From Cyanophora paradoxa (lineage: Eukaryota > Glaucocystophyceae > Cyanophorales > Cyanophoraceae), in assembly GCA_004431415.1 (NCBI GenBank), contig QPMI01000638.1:124001-188000 (forward strand): a stretch of 64,000 nt of DNA, written 5' to 3'. Shown here piece after piece: positions 33,091 through 44,774 of the stretch (its first letter is position 1; each line of letters starts with the position of its first letter). Under the pieces are notes generated by a model. The model did no database searches and had not been told where the DNA came from. It saw only the letters and a list, made by a program, of their open reading frames with translations. The translations under genes were made by a program, and so were the position numbers.

Positions 33091-33797
33091 ATGCTTCTGG
33101 ATCCAGGGTCTGTATCCAGTCTGTACAGAACAGAGGATGCACTTCACGTGCCCTCAACAGTTGGTGTACACGCCGCCATCGTGCTCCCTAGGGTCGAAAA
33201 TGGGTACCTAGGTCTAGAAATTTTGTCTATAAAATCAATTTGAAGTTCGCCACAAGATACGCACAGACCTAAGGGCCTCTCCTTTCCCCAAGGCCGACTA
33301 TGCTATTGGACGAAAGTTGGACGAAAGTCGCGTGCGTTGGTCTTCATGCGTATACGTACCCCTGCACGCACAACAGACCAGCGCTAGCCACGCCGATATC
33401 AATCCCAGCCACATACGTCTAGGCCGAGGTACTGTACTGCACCGTCAATGTTTCAGAGTCACTTGCGCACACTGACGCGCGCACCAGCTTTCACAACGCA
33501 GGCGCAGATGAACACTCCCTCGGTGCGGCCGTGCGACATGCGCGCGTACGCTACGGTCACCGTCCGCGTGCAAAGGGTCCGCGCCGTCCCAGCGCGCCGC
33601 CCGCGTTGGAATGCCCTCGGGTCAACCCCGTGCGTTCAGGCACTCGCACTGGGAGGCCCGCCAATCTACCCTCGCGGAGCGTGGATTGGAACCCCTGGGT
33701 GCCCGCCCCGCCTCCGATCTCGCGTGCGCTGTCTGACCCCCCTCTGCGCGCTTCTGCCGCCCCGCAGAATCGACCAGGGAGGGATCGCGCTTTCGCG
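33091..33797. repeat. spacer with repeat end and no clear gene
   Basis: 33181-33298 matches the right end of the repeat at 19590-19705 (agggtcgaaaatgggtacc to tttccccaaggccga). The rest shows open frames rich in P and R on the plus strand (33448-33790) without recognisable motifs. Confidence 0.6.
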
Positions 33798-34121
33798 CTT
33801 TCCCCGAGTGCGCGCCTTCAATTTCGATTTCCGATCAATTCCGATCTGACCCCCCTCCGCGCGTGCGCCGCCTCGGCCCCGCAGGCTACCGACGGGTCCC
33901 GGCCCCGCCGGGCCTGCAGGAACTCCCACCGCCCAAGAACGACGACGCGATGCTGCGCACGACACGCGCGCGGCCTAGGCCGTGCGGGGGTGGAGCGTTA
34001 CTCCCCTTACGGGCCTCGGGGGGGAACGGCCGGGCCGGCAACGGCGAGGGCCGCACCCTCCTATGCGTAGCCCAGACAGGCGTAGTACACAGCTAGCTAG
34101 CTCTGTCTACGCTGAACGCAG
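33798..34121. repeat. 330-bp dispersed repeat, copy 2
   Basis: Very close to copy 3 and more distant from copy 1. It begins ctttccccgagtgcgcgcc and ends ctctgtctacgctgaacgca. Confidence 0.93.
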
Positions 34122-34224
34122 AACAGAACCGTACTCCAGAGCCTGTGCTGTTGCCGAGCATGCCTGGCGGGGAGCCTACAAGAGATGCGTTATCGCAGAT
34201 CTCTAGATCAAAGGCCCCTGATAT

Positions 34225-34395
34225 CGATCACGAGGCGTCGTAATTATAATCGTAATCGCAGATGAAAGCCTTTGAAGGCGTCGTAATTATAATCGTAATC
34301 GCAGATCATGATCAAAGCCTTTGAAGGCGTCGTAATTATAATCGTAATCGCAAGCTTAAGATCAATTGCAAAGGCGTCGATCGTAATCGTAATCG
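34225..34395. repeat. short tandem repeats of cgtcgtaattataatcgtaa
   Basis: Three imperfect units of about 40-45 bp carrying aaggcgtcgtaattataatc followed by gtaatcgcag(at). Related to the gatcgtaatcg motif spread elsewhere in the window. Confidence 0.85.
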
Positions 34396-34499
34396 CATGC
34401 ATGCGCATATGCGCATGGCCATGGCCAGCTGGTCTGGTCTGGTCTGGCCATCTGGTTCATACCCCCGGCCCCCCCCCCCCCCCTTCAATTTCCCCCCCC

Positions 34500-34833
34500 C
34501 TTTCCCCGAGTGCGCGCCTTCAATTTCGATTTCCGATCAATTCCGATCTGACCCCCCTCCGCGCGTGCGCCGCCTCGGCCCCGCAGGCTACCGACGGGTC
34601 CCGGCCCCGTCGGGCCTGCAGGAACTCCCACCGCCCAAGAACGACGATGCGATGCTGCGCACGACACGCGCGCGGCCTAGGCCGTGCGGGGGTACGGTGG
34701 CCATGGAGCGTTACTCCCCTTACGGGCCTCGGGGGGGAACGGCCGGGCCGGCAACGGCGAGGGCCGCACCTTCCTACGCGTAGCCCAGACAGGCGTAGTA
34801 CACAGCTAGCTAGCTCTGTCTACGCTGAACGCA
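34500..34833. repeat. 330-bp dispersed repeat, copy 3
   Basis: Nearly the same as copy 2, with an extra dozen bases (tacggtggccat) near 34693. A C-rich, homopolymer-laden stretch (34462-34500) abuts its left end. Confidence 0.93.
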
Positions 34834-35311
34834 AGAGATGCGCTGCATGCGAATGGACTTCGAATTCGACATCCGCTACCCCTGTACCCAGCTACAGCCC
34901 CGATCGACAGGGCGCCGGCTTGCGCGAGCAAGCAGCTTGTGCCTAGGGCGCCAGGCTTAAGGCTTTGATTTGAATTTGGACCCTTTCTTGATCGCGACTT
35001 TGGTTTGGAGCTGAGGCTGGCCATGGCCGAGTCTATGCGGCTTTTTGATCTGGATCTGAGTCTAGTCCGAACAGCTACTGGCCATGGTCTAGTCCAGACT
35101 CAGACGAAACTTGTCGTACCCCACGCACGAGAGGTTGCGCGAGCGAGCCGCTTGCAATTGCGTTCAAGGCGCACTTTTTGGAGCTCATATAATTAAGCTT
35201 AGCTCGTCAAGGTGGCAAAGCTAGTGCTCAAGACAAGGCTGTCTACAGCTAGGACTTGACGCTCTAGCTGGCGGCTTTGTGGTGTCCTGGTGGTTGTTTT
35301 ACGTTGTGGTC
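34834..35311. other. spacer
   Basis: Contains fragments of the ctagtccgaacagctactgg repeat (35057-35095) and tttgatttgg motifs. No gene seen. Confidence 0.5.
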
Positions 35312-36206
35312 ATGCCGGACATAGTCGTTCCTGGGCAGCGACTCGGCGACGCGAGCGATGCAAGCGCAGGGCAGGTGCCCATCCACTTGCCGCCTGCGCC
35401 CCCGGCGTACGCGTAAGCGCGAGCAGGGCACGTATGTACTCCACGGAAAGATCTACGCGGCCCGCGTCGGAACGCTCAAGAAGAACACAGAAGCGGTTAG
35501 CTGAGCAAGCCTGCGCAAGGGGGCGCCTGTCGAGGAACTCGCGCAGCAGCCGAGCCTCGAGGTCGTGCGCGAGAAGGACGGGTCGGTTGTTCCAGAGATC
35601 GGGTCGGTTGTCACCGCGAAGGTCGGCTCCTCTCTTTTTTTGCGTCGAAATTGGACCTGATGTGCTCACAGTCGCGCAGGTCACGAAAGTGAACCCTCGG
35701 CTAGCTAGTCTCCAGATCCTGTGCGTTGGAGACCGCGTCGTCCGTCAGTCCTTCGACGCGAGCATCCGGTCACAGGATGTCCGTTCGACGCAAATCGATT
35801 CCGTAGAGTGTGTCTCCAAACTAGAGAGATCCGGGCTGAAATCTCCAGGCCTACATTGACATGTGCGCAGGATGTACAAGTCTTTCAGACCTGGAGGTGC
35901 TTTTGGCCTAGATAAATGTTAATACGATCGTCTCTGAGTCCAACCTCAGATGTAGTGAGGGCAGAGGTGATCTCGCTTGGGGACGCACGGTCGTACTTCC
36001 TCTCGACAGCGGGCTCTCCGGAATTCGGCGTTATCTTTGCGAAATCACTGGCAGGAGAAACCCTTGCGCCAGTCTCTGCAACCGAGGTGATGCCGAATTT
36101 TCAAGATATCATACGGAAACGCAAATTTGAGTCGAAAATGCAGATGCTCGACCCGATTAATCAGACTGTCGAGTACAGGAAAGTCGCAAAGATACAAGGA
36201 ACATGA
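35312..36206 (+). CDS. CSL4: exosome complex component Csl4
   Basis: Csl4 (EXOSC1) is one of the cap subunits of the RNA exosome, which trims and degrades RNA in nucleus and cytoplasm. The start MPDIVVPGQRLG matches the family's short N-terminal domain, followed by GTYVLHGKIYAARVGTLKKN. The S1 domain reads VPEIGSVVTAKVTKVN, SLQILCVGDRVVRQSF, RSQDVRSTQIDSVE and MYKSFRPGDVVRAEVISLGD; the C-terminal part reads ARSYFLSTAGSPEFGVIFAK and ends EYRKVAKIQ. This is the usual domain order and length. Six exons join in phase, including one intron of only 24 nt (35496-35519). The usual C-terminal zinc-ribbon cysteines are not evident. TGA ends at 36206. Confidence 0.92.
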
Positions 36207-37037
36207 TGAGAGGAATTTGCGATTACGATCGGTTTCTGCTTAGTGCAGATTTACGGGAAGTGCGATTCCGATTTAGCGCAGCTCATGAGTGTGGTAATTT
36301 GTTTTGAGAGGTTGGACTTCGATTTGGGGTTGGATCGGGGCGGACTTTGATTTGATTTGGGGCTTAGAGCCTCCGAAAGTCGTTATTTGAAATGGGAATG
36401 TTTTAGATCTCAGGGGCCCGGGTTAAAACGTTCAACGGTTGTCTGACGGTCATGATGTCCCTGCTTCATTGACTTGCAATTGGGATTGATCATGAGAAAG
36501 GAGCTCCGGATCCGGGGATCCCGCTTAATATATTAATGGGATCTGTCCGCGTGCTGCAGCTGGCTTCTAGATCTTGATTAGCTCATAATTATATAATCAC
36601 GTGCACCTCTTCGAATTCCCCGCGGCCAGGAGCGCTGATATCGATGCCATGATATTGACTCGGCGACGTGCTCCCGGCCCGGAGCCCCCCGGGAGCGAGC
36701 TCGAGAGTTCGCCTCCGATCCCCCTCTACATCTCTCGTTGCTCTAAAACCAGGGAGGAATCGTCGATCAACTGTGACTGCTAGATCGGGTACGCATGATC
36801 AGTCGGGGACGGGTACGGGTGAGTGGGCTGAGGGGGTAGAGGTGAGTTTAAGCATCGAGCTCGAGTTGGTGAGGCTAGCGCACGCGCGCACGCGCCAGGT
36901 TAGCATGCGCGAGCGCAAATGATTTGTTAGCTACACTGTTAGGACGGCCAGCCCGCCTCGCGTCGCCTCCTAGATCGCCGCAGAGCCGCAGCGCGTCGGA
37001 CGAGCCGCGCTGAAGCGCACTCGCAGTTCGCGCTAAG
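36207..37037. other. spacer, no gene seen
   Basis: Repeats of gatttggg and gatcatga motifs and several restriction-site-like palindromes; no coding signal I can support. Confidence 0.5.
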
Positions 37038-39985
37038 ATGCCAAACGTTGCATTGAATCGGGACAAGCTGTTCGCCGCTCTGAATCAGACATTCAGTGCG
37101 TTCGCTTCTACCGGCGCGTCGCGCGCATTCACCGTTCTGCGTGGCAGCTGATGCGGAGTTCGACGAGCTTTGCTTTCAATTCGGCATTGAGCTCGATGAG
37201 GTGGTGCGCGCGCGCCGTCGCTCTGCCCCTCCTTTTCGGGAGCAGCGCCGTAATTCATCTGTGCAGACGACCGAGAAGGCCGTCGCCAAGCGGGAGAAAG
37301 GCGACGCGGCCGTCGAGGAGCCCGGGAACGACGACGTAATCTACAAGATCGACGTACCGGCTAATAGGTACTCGAGCATTCCGCGCCGCATTGCCTTTCA
37401 CCGACCAGCGCTCTCAGATATGACATCTTGTGCCTGGAGGGGCTCAGCCGCGCTCTGAACGTCTTTCGCCGCAAGGCCGAACCGCCGAAGTTTGCCGTGA
37501 AGCCGGCCGTGCCGGGGACTCGCATGCATGTGAAGGCAGAGGTGAGCTTCCCCTTGTGATGCTTCCAGATGGGTCTCAGCGTCGCGCTGCAGACGGGGCG
37601 CATCCGGCCGTTCGTTGTGTGTGCAGTTCTGCGGAATATCAAGTTTGACGAGACGTCGTACAACAGCTTCATCGAACTCCAGGAGAAGCTGCATCAGAAT
37701 ATTTGCAGGTGTGTGCATATGTTGAGCGCGGCCTAATATGCACAAAGACAAACCACTCGTTCAGAAAGCGCACCCTTGTCGCGATTGGCACTCATGACCT
37801 GGACACTCTTGAAGGCCCGTTCACGTATGAAGCACTTCCTCCTCCTGAGGTGAATGGCCCGGCCCAGCTGTAACTATCTTTGCAACCTTGCGAGACAGAT
37901 TCGTTTCAAGCCATTGAACAAGGAGACAGAGGTTGACGGCAATGGTGTGATGGAGCTTTACAAGGTGCTTGGTGTTAGGAGGCGGTGCCAGTCGTCCGTG
38001 TTGTTCACCCCCGACATAGAACGATGCCAAGATGAAGCAGTATTTGCCGATCATATCGCATTCGCCCGTCTTTCCGGTGCTGTCGGCTCGGAGCTCCTCC
38101 CATGCTAGGACTCATCCTGAGAGCCGCACAGGTGATTTTCGACGCGAAACGGCGAGTGCTCTCGCTCCCCCCGATCATCAATGGCGATCACTCCAAAATC
38201 TCTCTTGACGTATGCTTCCACGAGCCTGTCTAATTCGAGTGCCGTTCTCACTGTGCAGCAGACGAAGAACGTGTTCATTGAGTGCACCGCGACCGACCTG
38301 ACTAAAGCGCACGTTGTTCTGAATGTGATCATCGCTGCTTTCTCCCAGTATTGTGCTGTCCCGTTTGAGTGCGCCCAAGCCTGTTTGCGCATAGTCAAAC
38401 CCGCGTCTGAAGCTAGATCACGATTCTTGTAGTTGCCAGGATACCCCTTGATCTATCACCGATTTTAATTCGCACACAGAGTGGAGGCGGTGGACATCAC
38501 GTACTCGGACGGCAGGACAGCTCGGACCCCGGACCTGTCCTCTCGCACCCTGGACTGTGATGTGTCCTACATTACTGATGTAAGGACAGGGCCTTCTCGT
38601 TGACACAGCGTTTTGCGCTCGCTGACTTGCCGTCCAGGGAATTGGGGTTACTCTGCCTGCACAACAAATTGCCGACTGCCTGTACCGCATGCAGGTTCGC
38701 GCGATGACGGCCGGCTTGCTGGTTGTTCTCATTTGTGTTTTTCTCAGCTCCCAACGGAGGTGCTTGACGGTGGCCATAAACTCCGCGTGACAGTGCCCCC
38801 CGTTCGTGCTGACGTGCTGCATGCTTGCGATGTTTTGGTTCGCTCTGTTGCTAGCGTATACGTCTATCCTTCTGGTCTTGATTTCTCTCTCAGGAAGACG
38901 TGGCGATTGCTTACGGCTACGACAACATCCCTGAATCGTTGCCGGAAGTCAGTTTCTGCTTCTTTTCCTGTCCTTGCCAATGTTCTCACCCTGGTGCAGA
39001 CGGTAACAATAGGGAGGCAGCAGCCCCTTGGGCAACTCACAGACCTGTTAAGATATGAGATGGCTATGTGCGGCTACACAGAGGTTCTCACCTTCGGGCT
39101 GGTTCGTCCTGGCAGCGCTTCCTCGACTTTCGAAAACTGCAGCTCATTTATTTCTCCCCTCCAGTGCTCGCACGATGACAATTGGAACAGTATCAAGCGT
39201 GTTGACGATGGTCAAACTGCCGTCGTGCTCTCCAACCCCAAGACGGCTGATTTCCAGGTCCTTTTTGTGTTCTTTGTTCACAACACTGGGGGAGATCATG
39301 GCTGACTGTGTTGTTGTGTTCCAGGAGTGTCGCACGAACCTTCTGCAAGGTTTGCTGAAGACTCTCCAGTGCAACCGAGGTGCTGCTCTCCCCATCTCGA
39401 TATTTGAGATCTCTGACATAGTTCGGGTTCGAGACTTGTTTTGTTTATCTCTCCGATATTTGTTTGAGGCCGATAACAACCTCTGCAGCTCGATCAAAGC
39501 AACTCGGTTGGCGCCCACAACAGACGCCAACTTTCGGCAATCTACACCAATACGAACTACTCGGGTTTCGAGGCACTTCCAGCTCTTTCCCAGTTTCCCA
39601 GCGGAAGCACCCTGTAATGTGGTTGATGTGCAGGTCATTCATGGTCTTCTTGACCGTCTCATGCTTGTGCTCAACGTACCTCGGGCATCTGGACCAAACG
39701 CTTTGGATGGCTATTCCATTGCACCCTCCAAAGGTAATGCTTTGTGTGGCGATCTGACAGTGTGTGGCGATCTGACATCCTGCAGACGGGGCATATTTCC
39801 CTGGCCGGCGAGCGAGTGTGATGTACAAGGGGAAGTGCATTGGTGTGCTTGGTGTTATTCACCCAGATGTCGTCAAGGTGGGAAACTCTCCAACTCTGTT
39901 CCGGCTGGAATAACCATTTGGGCAGGCGTTTGAACTGACATTCCCCGCCTCTGCCATTGAGCTTGACATTGAGCCCTTCCTTTAA
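37038..39985 (+). CDS. FARSB: phenylalanyl-tRNA synthetase beta subunit, cytosolic type
   Basis: Beta subunit of the (alpha-beta)2 enzyme that charges tRNA-Phe. The eukaryotic/archaeal form is clear. The N-terminus reads [19 protein letters not shown], then [17 protein letters not shown] and [19 protein letters not shown]. The B3/B4 editing region reads [39 protein letters not shown]-like sequence, [15 protein letters not shown] and [19 protein letters not shown]. The B5 domain reads [18 protein letters not shown] then [14 protein letters not shown]. The catalytic-like core gives [23 protein letters not shown] and [15 protein letters not shown], ending [18 protein letters not shown] and TAA 39985. 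About 16 introns, mostly 27-70 nt. One (near 38083-38131) seems to use a GC donor. Length is near the usual 590-600 residues. Confidence 0.95.
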
Positions 39986-40274
39986 CGTTTTGAACACATA
40001 TCAAGTTTTAGCCTATCTTTGCATTTTGACGCGACATGCGATATCAGCTAGCGGCTAGCTAGTAGATCACGTAAACAACTGCGAAATTGAAGTTGGAATC
40101 GAGAGCAAGATGAACTAACTTGACCCAGCACTCGAACCCAGCCGTGAAACCAGCCGCGAGAGCGCAAAGTTGTAACACTCGAACCGTGAACCCAGCCGCG
40201 AAATCGTGCTGATGCGTGCGTACTACGGTAATAATATAATGAGGGCCGCATGCGCATCATGGCATCGTGCACTT
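39986..40274. other. spacer
   Basis: 3' flank of the PheRS gene with imperfect repeats of cgaacccagccg(c/t)ga (40134-40203). No gene seen. Confidence 0.5.
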
Positions 40275-40503
40275 GGCCACCTGGTAGAGCAACAGAAGAC
40301 TTTTACATATAATTAGATTTCTATTTCGACCCCTCGGTTTCGATTTCAAGTTTCAAGTTTCGATCTCGACGTCGAGTTGCCAAGTTGCCTATCCGGATCA
40401 GATCGCGAGCGAGCCCATGGATTGCTCAGCGAACACTGCTAGTCCGAACAGCTACTGTACTAGTCCAGATCTAGATAACGTGTGAGCCATGTCTGAAATG
40501 CAC
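40275..40503 (+). repeat. SINE-like dispersed repeat with tRNA-like head, copy 1
   Basis: Starts near ccacctggtagagcaacaga, which resembles a tRNA D-arm/A-box, and about 45 bp later has tttcgacccctcggtttcg, which resembles a T-arm/B-box. It continues through cgacgtcgagttgcc and catggattgctcagcgaaca to ctagtccgaacagctact and ends near gtctgaaatgca. Other copies: 56326-56480 and 61546-61826 (same strand), and 48098-48180 (inverted, right end only). Confidence 0.75.
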
Positions 40504-40704
40504 TCGCGATCCACTGGTCATGGCCCAGTGGTGAAGACCCAAGAGCTCAAACCAAATTCGTCGACGTCGACCAAACCAAAAGCAAGTCCGACGTTGACCT
40601 GGTGCCACGGTGGTCACCAAATTAAAGTCTCGCTTTCGACTTAAGCTTGACTTAAGCTTTCGACTAAAGGTCACCCACTGGGCCAGGGTTTTGACTTAAG
40701 CTTG

Positions 40705-40880
40705 AGGGTTCATAGACTTCAAGCCTTGAAGCTAAGTGACCGTGGGGTTTGACCGTTGGACGTCGACTCAGGTCAAAATCGGATTTTGTCTTAGGGTTCA
40801 TAGACTTCAAGCCTTGAAGCTAAGTGACCGTGGGGTTTGACCGTTGGACGTCGACTCAGGTCAAAATCGGATTTTGTCTT
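40705..40880. repeat. 88-bp tandem duplication
   Basis: Two head-to-tail copies, 40705-40792 and 40793-40880, starting agggttcatagacttcaagc and ending aaaatcggattttgtctt. I see no differences between them. Confidence 0.95.
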
Positions 40881-41441
40881 TGACTCAGTGACTTGAAAGA
40901 TTGAATTCAATGATTTCGACTCGGTGATTCAACGATTTGAGATTAGAACTGCCCGGGCCCACCGGCCCGGCCGGGACGGTCTAGATCTGCAGCTGGGCCC
41001 CCGGGACTTCATTTGAGGTTGGACCTGAGGGATTAACATTTCAAATTCGATTTCGATTTCCGATCATGATCAACTTGGCGCCGGCAAGTTCCGAGCCTCG
41101 GAGTTCCAGGGTTCCGAAGTTCCGAAGTTCCAAGAAGAAGAAGAAGAGTATGTATAAGAAGTTCCAGGGCGATAATCAGACTCGGATGACAGGCCGCGGC
41201 TAGACAGACGCCCGCCGCCGTGCCGGGCTACTAGGCTAGCATTGGTTTCCGAAGTTCGCCGAGTCGGTCCGACGGTCGGAACTGTTGAACCGTTCAACAG
41301 CTGAGCCTCATGGTCAGACGCAGGGAACCACATTACGATTACGATTAGGGGGCTAGGCGGGGCTGACATAGATTCACATGAACACTTCTAGTCAAACAGC
41401 AGGTTGGGTGTCACGTTAAAATGTACTGTTGTAATGCTCTT
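40881..41441. other. spacer
   Basis: Short internal repeats (ttccgaagttcc near 41095-41125, gaagaagaagaa) but no coding evidence. 41395-41441 is the 3' flank of the following minus-strand gene. Confidence 0.5.
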
Positions 41442-44400
41442 TTACGGCGAAGGGCCGACAGCGCCAGGACTTGCCGAGGCAGGCGGGACTCCAGATATAC
41501 CGACACTGATATCTGATTCTAAAGATGTTGGAGAAGGCTGTTTGATGTCAGAATCAGCAGGAATCACGGGATGTTGAATTGTTGGAGTTGTGTTGACAGG
41601 AGCAGGGATTGCTGGGTCCTGCCGGACTCCTGATGGCCCAACACCTGAAGCGAGCTGGAGAGCCTTGACTGCATTGGCTGCAGAGCCTGCTGCAGAGCCC
41701 TGAAGTAATGCTTTGATTTCCGCAAGTGCGCCTGTTGATGTAAGATTTGCCTGCTAAACAGTCAGAATAGAACAAAAATGAAAAAAAATCACAACTTTAA
41801 CACCGATTCAGGGTTTGTCGCAAGTGCCAAAATGCGGCCAAGAACGGAAGGATCAACTATCGCAGCTGCATCCTGCGACCTACAGTCGAAGCATACGTCA
41901 TTTTACGAAGCGAGCCCCGTCAACGGAGCTCCAGCGCTGCTCACCGCGCTTTCCCAGCTCTTGCTGCCATGGGGGGCTGCGGGACGCCCTCCTTGCCGGC
42001 CGGCCGCCGTCCTCGCTCCACCGACGTTGGACGTGCCTGCTGCCCTGCCGGCCTTGCCATTCCTTCTCCGCCCACCGCCGGCCCCCTGCACACGGCCCCT
42101 CAGCGCGAGCCCCGGTCACCGGAGCCCCCGCGCTGCTCACCGCGCCCCAGCTCTCGCTGCCGTGGGGGAGGGCGGGGCGCCCTCCTTGCTCGCCGGCCGC
42201 CGTCCTCGCTCCGCCGTCGTTGGACGGGCCTGCTGCCCTGCCGGTCTCGCCATTCCCTCTCCGCCCACCGCCGGCCCCCTGCACACGGCCCCCTCAGTGC
42301 GAGCCGCGGTCACCGAACCCCCAGCGCTGCTCACCGCGCTTTCCCAGCACTCGCTGCCGTGGGGGAGGGCGGGGCGCCCTCCTTGCTAGCCGGCCGCCGT
42401 CCTCGCTCCGCCGACGTTGGGCGCGGCTGCTGCCCTGCCGGCCCCGCCATTCCCTCTCCGCCCACCGCCGGCCCCCTGCACACGGCCCCTCAGCGCGAGC
42501 CACGGTCACCGGAGCCCCCCGCGCTGCTCACCGCGCTTTCCCAGCTCTCGCTGCCGTGGGGGGCTGCGGGGCGCCCTCCTTGCCGGCCGGCCGCCGTCCT
42601 CGCTCCGCCGACGTTGGACGCGCCTGCTGCCCTGCCGGCCCCGCCATTCCCTCTCCGCCCACCGCAAGGCCCCTGGACACGGCCCCTCAGCGCGAGCCCC
42701 GGTCACCGGAGCCCCGGCGCTGCTCACCGCGCTTTCCCAGCTCTCGCTGCCGTGGGGGAGGGCGGGGCGCCCTCCTTGCCGGCCGGCCGCCGTCCTCGCT
42801 CCGCCGACGTTGGCCGTGCCTGCTGCCCTGCCGGCCCCGCCATTCCCTCTCCGCCTACCGCAATGCCCCTGGACAAGGACCCTCAGCGCAACTTCCAGTC
42901 ACCGGAGCACCCGCGCTGCTCACCGCGCTTTCCCAGCTCTCGCTGCTGTGGGGGAGGGCGGGGCGCCCTCCTTGCCAGCCGGCCGCCGTCCTCGCTCCGC
43001 CGTCGTTGGACGCGCCTGCTGCCCTGCCGGCCCCGCCATTCCCTCTCCGCCCACCGCCGGCCCCCTGCACACGGCCCCCTCAGCGCGAGCCCCGGTCACC
43101 GGAGCCCCTGCGCTGCTCACCGCGCTTTCCCAGCTCTCGCTGCCGCGGGGGAGGGCGGGGCGCCCTCCTTGCTAGCCGGCCGCCGTCCTCGCTCCGCCGA
43201 CGTTGGACGCGCCTGCTGCCCTGCCGGCCCCGCCATTCCCTCTCCGCCCACCGCCGGCCCCCTGCACACGGCCCCTCAGCGCGAGCCGCGGTCACCGAAC
43301 CCCCAGCGCTGCTCACCGCGCTTTCCCAGCTCTCGCTGCCGTGGGGGAGGGCGGGGCGCCCTCCTTGCTAGCCGGCCGCCGTCCTCGCTCTGCCGACGTT
43401 GGCCGTGCCTGCTGCCCTGCCGGCCCCGCCATTCCCTCTCCGCCCACCGCAAGGCCCCTGGACACGGCCCCTCAGCGAGAGCCCCGGTCACCGGGGCCCC
43501 GGCGCTGCTCACCGCGCTTTCCCAGCTCTTGCTGCCGTGGGGGAGGGCGGGGCGCCCTCCTTGCTAGCCGGCCGCCGTCCTCGCTCCGCCGACGTTGGGC
43601 GCGGCTGCTGCCCTGCCGGCCCCGCCATTCCCTCTCCGCCCACCGCCGGCCCCCTGCACACGGCCCCCTCAGCGCGAGCCCCGGTCACCGGAGCCCCGGC
43701 GCTGCCCACCGCGCTTTCCCAGCTCTCGCTGCTGTGGGGGAGGGCGGGGCGCCCTCCTTGCCGGCTGGCCGCCGTCCTCGCTCCGCCGACGTTGGACGTG
43801 CCTGCGGTCCGTTTTGCTTCGTTGGTCCGGCAGATATAGGCCTCTTGTCGTGTAACCTGAATAATATTTTAGTCTCCAATAGCAGTCTGTCCGATCAATT
43901 GAGGCTCCGACCTCATTTGCACGGGTTCCCCGCTGTTTACTGGAAATTTGGCAATTTGGCTGACGCTGACTTGAGCTGCTGTGGTTGATGCGGCTGGGGC
44001 TGGGGCGGTCGTGGTGGGCGGCGCGGCGTCCGGGGGAGCGGCGGACTCCAGTGCCACTGCCGTTGCTGCAGCGGGCGTGGCTGCAGCAGTCGCAGCAGCT
44101 ACTGGTGCAGCCATGGAAAGCGGCGCGGGTTGTGGAGGCGCTGCTGGGTTAGATGCCAGCGCCGGCGCTGCAGCAGTCGCAGCTGCTGCTGGTGCAGCAG
44201 TGGAAAGCGGCGCCGGTTGTGGAGGCGCTGCTGGGTCGGATGCCATAGCTGGTGATGCAGCAGTCGCAGCTGCTACTGGTGCAGCCAGGGGGGGCGGCGC
44301 GGGCTGCGGGGGCGCTGCTGGCTCAAACGCCACAGACGGCGCTGCAGCAGTCGCAGCTGCTGCTGGTGTAGCCAGGGGGGACGGCGTCGGTTGTGGAGGC

Positions 44401-44774
44401 GCTGCTGGGTCGGATGCCATAGCTGGCGCTGCAGCCCCAGCTGCTGCTGGTGTAGCCACGTGGAGCGGCGCGGGTTGTGGAGGCGCTGCTGGGTTAGATG
44501 CCAGCGCCGGCGCTGCAGCAGTCGCAGCTGCTGCTGGTGCAGCCGTGGAAAGCGGTTGTGGAGGCGCTGCTGACTCAGACGCCACAGACGGCGCTGCAGT
44601 TGTTGCGGCCGCTACCGGTGCAGCCATGGAAAGCGGTTGTGGAGGCGCTGCTGACTCAGACGCCACATGTACAGACGGCGCTGCAGCAGTTGCAGCCGCT
44701 GCCGGTGTAGCCAGGGCATGCGCGGCTAATGTCGCTGCTGGCAGCTGCGGCTCTGTCAAGTGCGGCTCCGTCAT
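41442..44774 (-). CDS. Pro/Ala-repeat protein with a 2-kb satellite-filled intron
   Basis: Not recognised. From the ATG at 44774 (MTEPHLTEPQLPAATLAAHA) the first exon encodes about 270 residues of imperfect 25-30 residue repeats, alternating AAPPQP with Ala-rich helices (TPAAAATAAAP). It ends ...SQIAKFP at a gtaaac donor near 43945. The next exon I can join in phase is near 41800-41872 (DAAAIVDPSVLGRILALATN), reached through an intron of about 2.1 kb that contains the whole 196-bp satellite array. A 53-nt intron with a ctgac branch-like site leads to the last exon, ANLTSTGALAEIKALLQGSA, then a Pro/Ser-rich tail to TAA 41442. The helical C-terminus looks like a genuine domain. A linker or scaffold role is only a guess from composition. 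Confidence 0.62.
41910..43805. repeat. 196-bp tandem satellite array, about 9.6 copies
   Basis: The anchor tcaccgcgctttcccagctc recurs at 41941, 42137, 42331, 42528, 42724, 42920, 43117, 43313, 43509 and 43706, a spacing of 194-197 bp. Units are GC-rich and about 90% alike by eye, with variants such as gctgggcgcggctg versus gttggacgcgcctg alternating along the array. It is free of stop codons in more than one plus frame, which gives long artefactual open frames, but 196 is not a multiple of three, so no frame repeats a peptide from unit to unit. Confidence 0.97.

Noticed and set aside
40275-40345. A functional tRNA gene
   Set aside because: A-box- and B-box-like motifs are present, but I cannot fold an acceptor stem or anticodon arm, and the unit is repeated with a long non-tRNA body.
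41815-43567. Open frames of more than 500 residues across 41.8-43.6 kb
   Set aside because: They are readings of the 196-bp satellite, which is not a multiple of three and is stop-free in several frames by composition.
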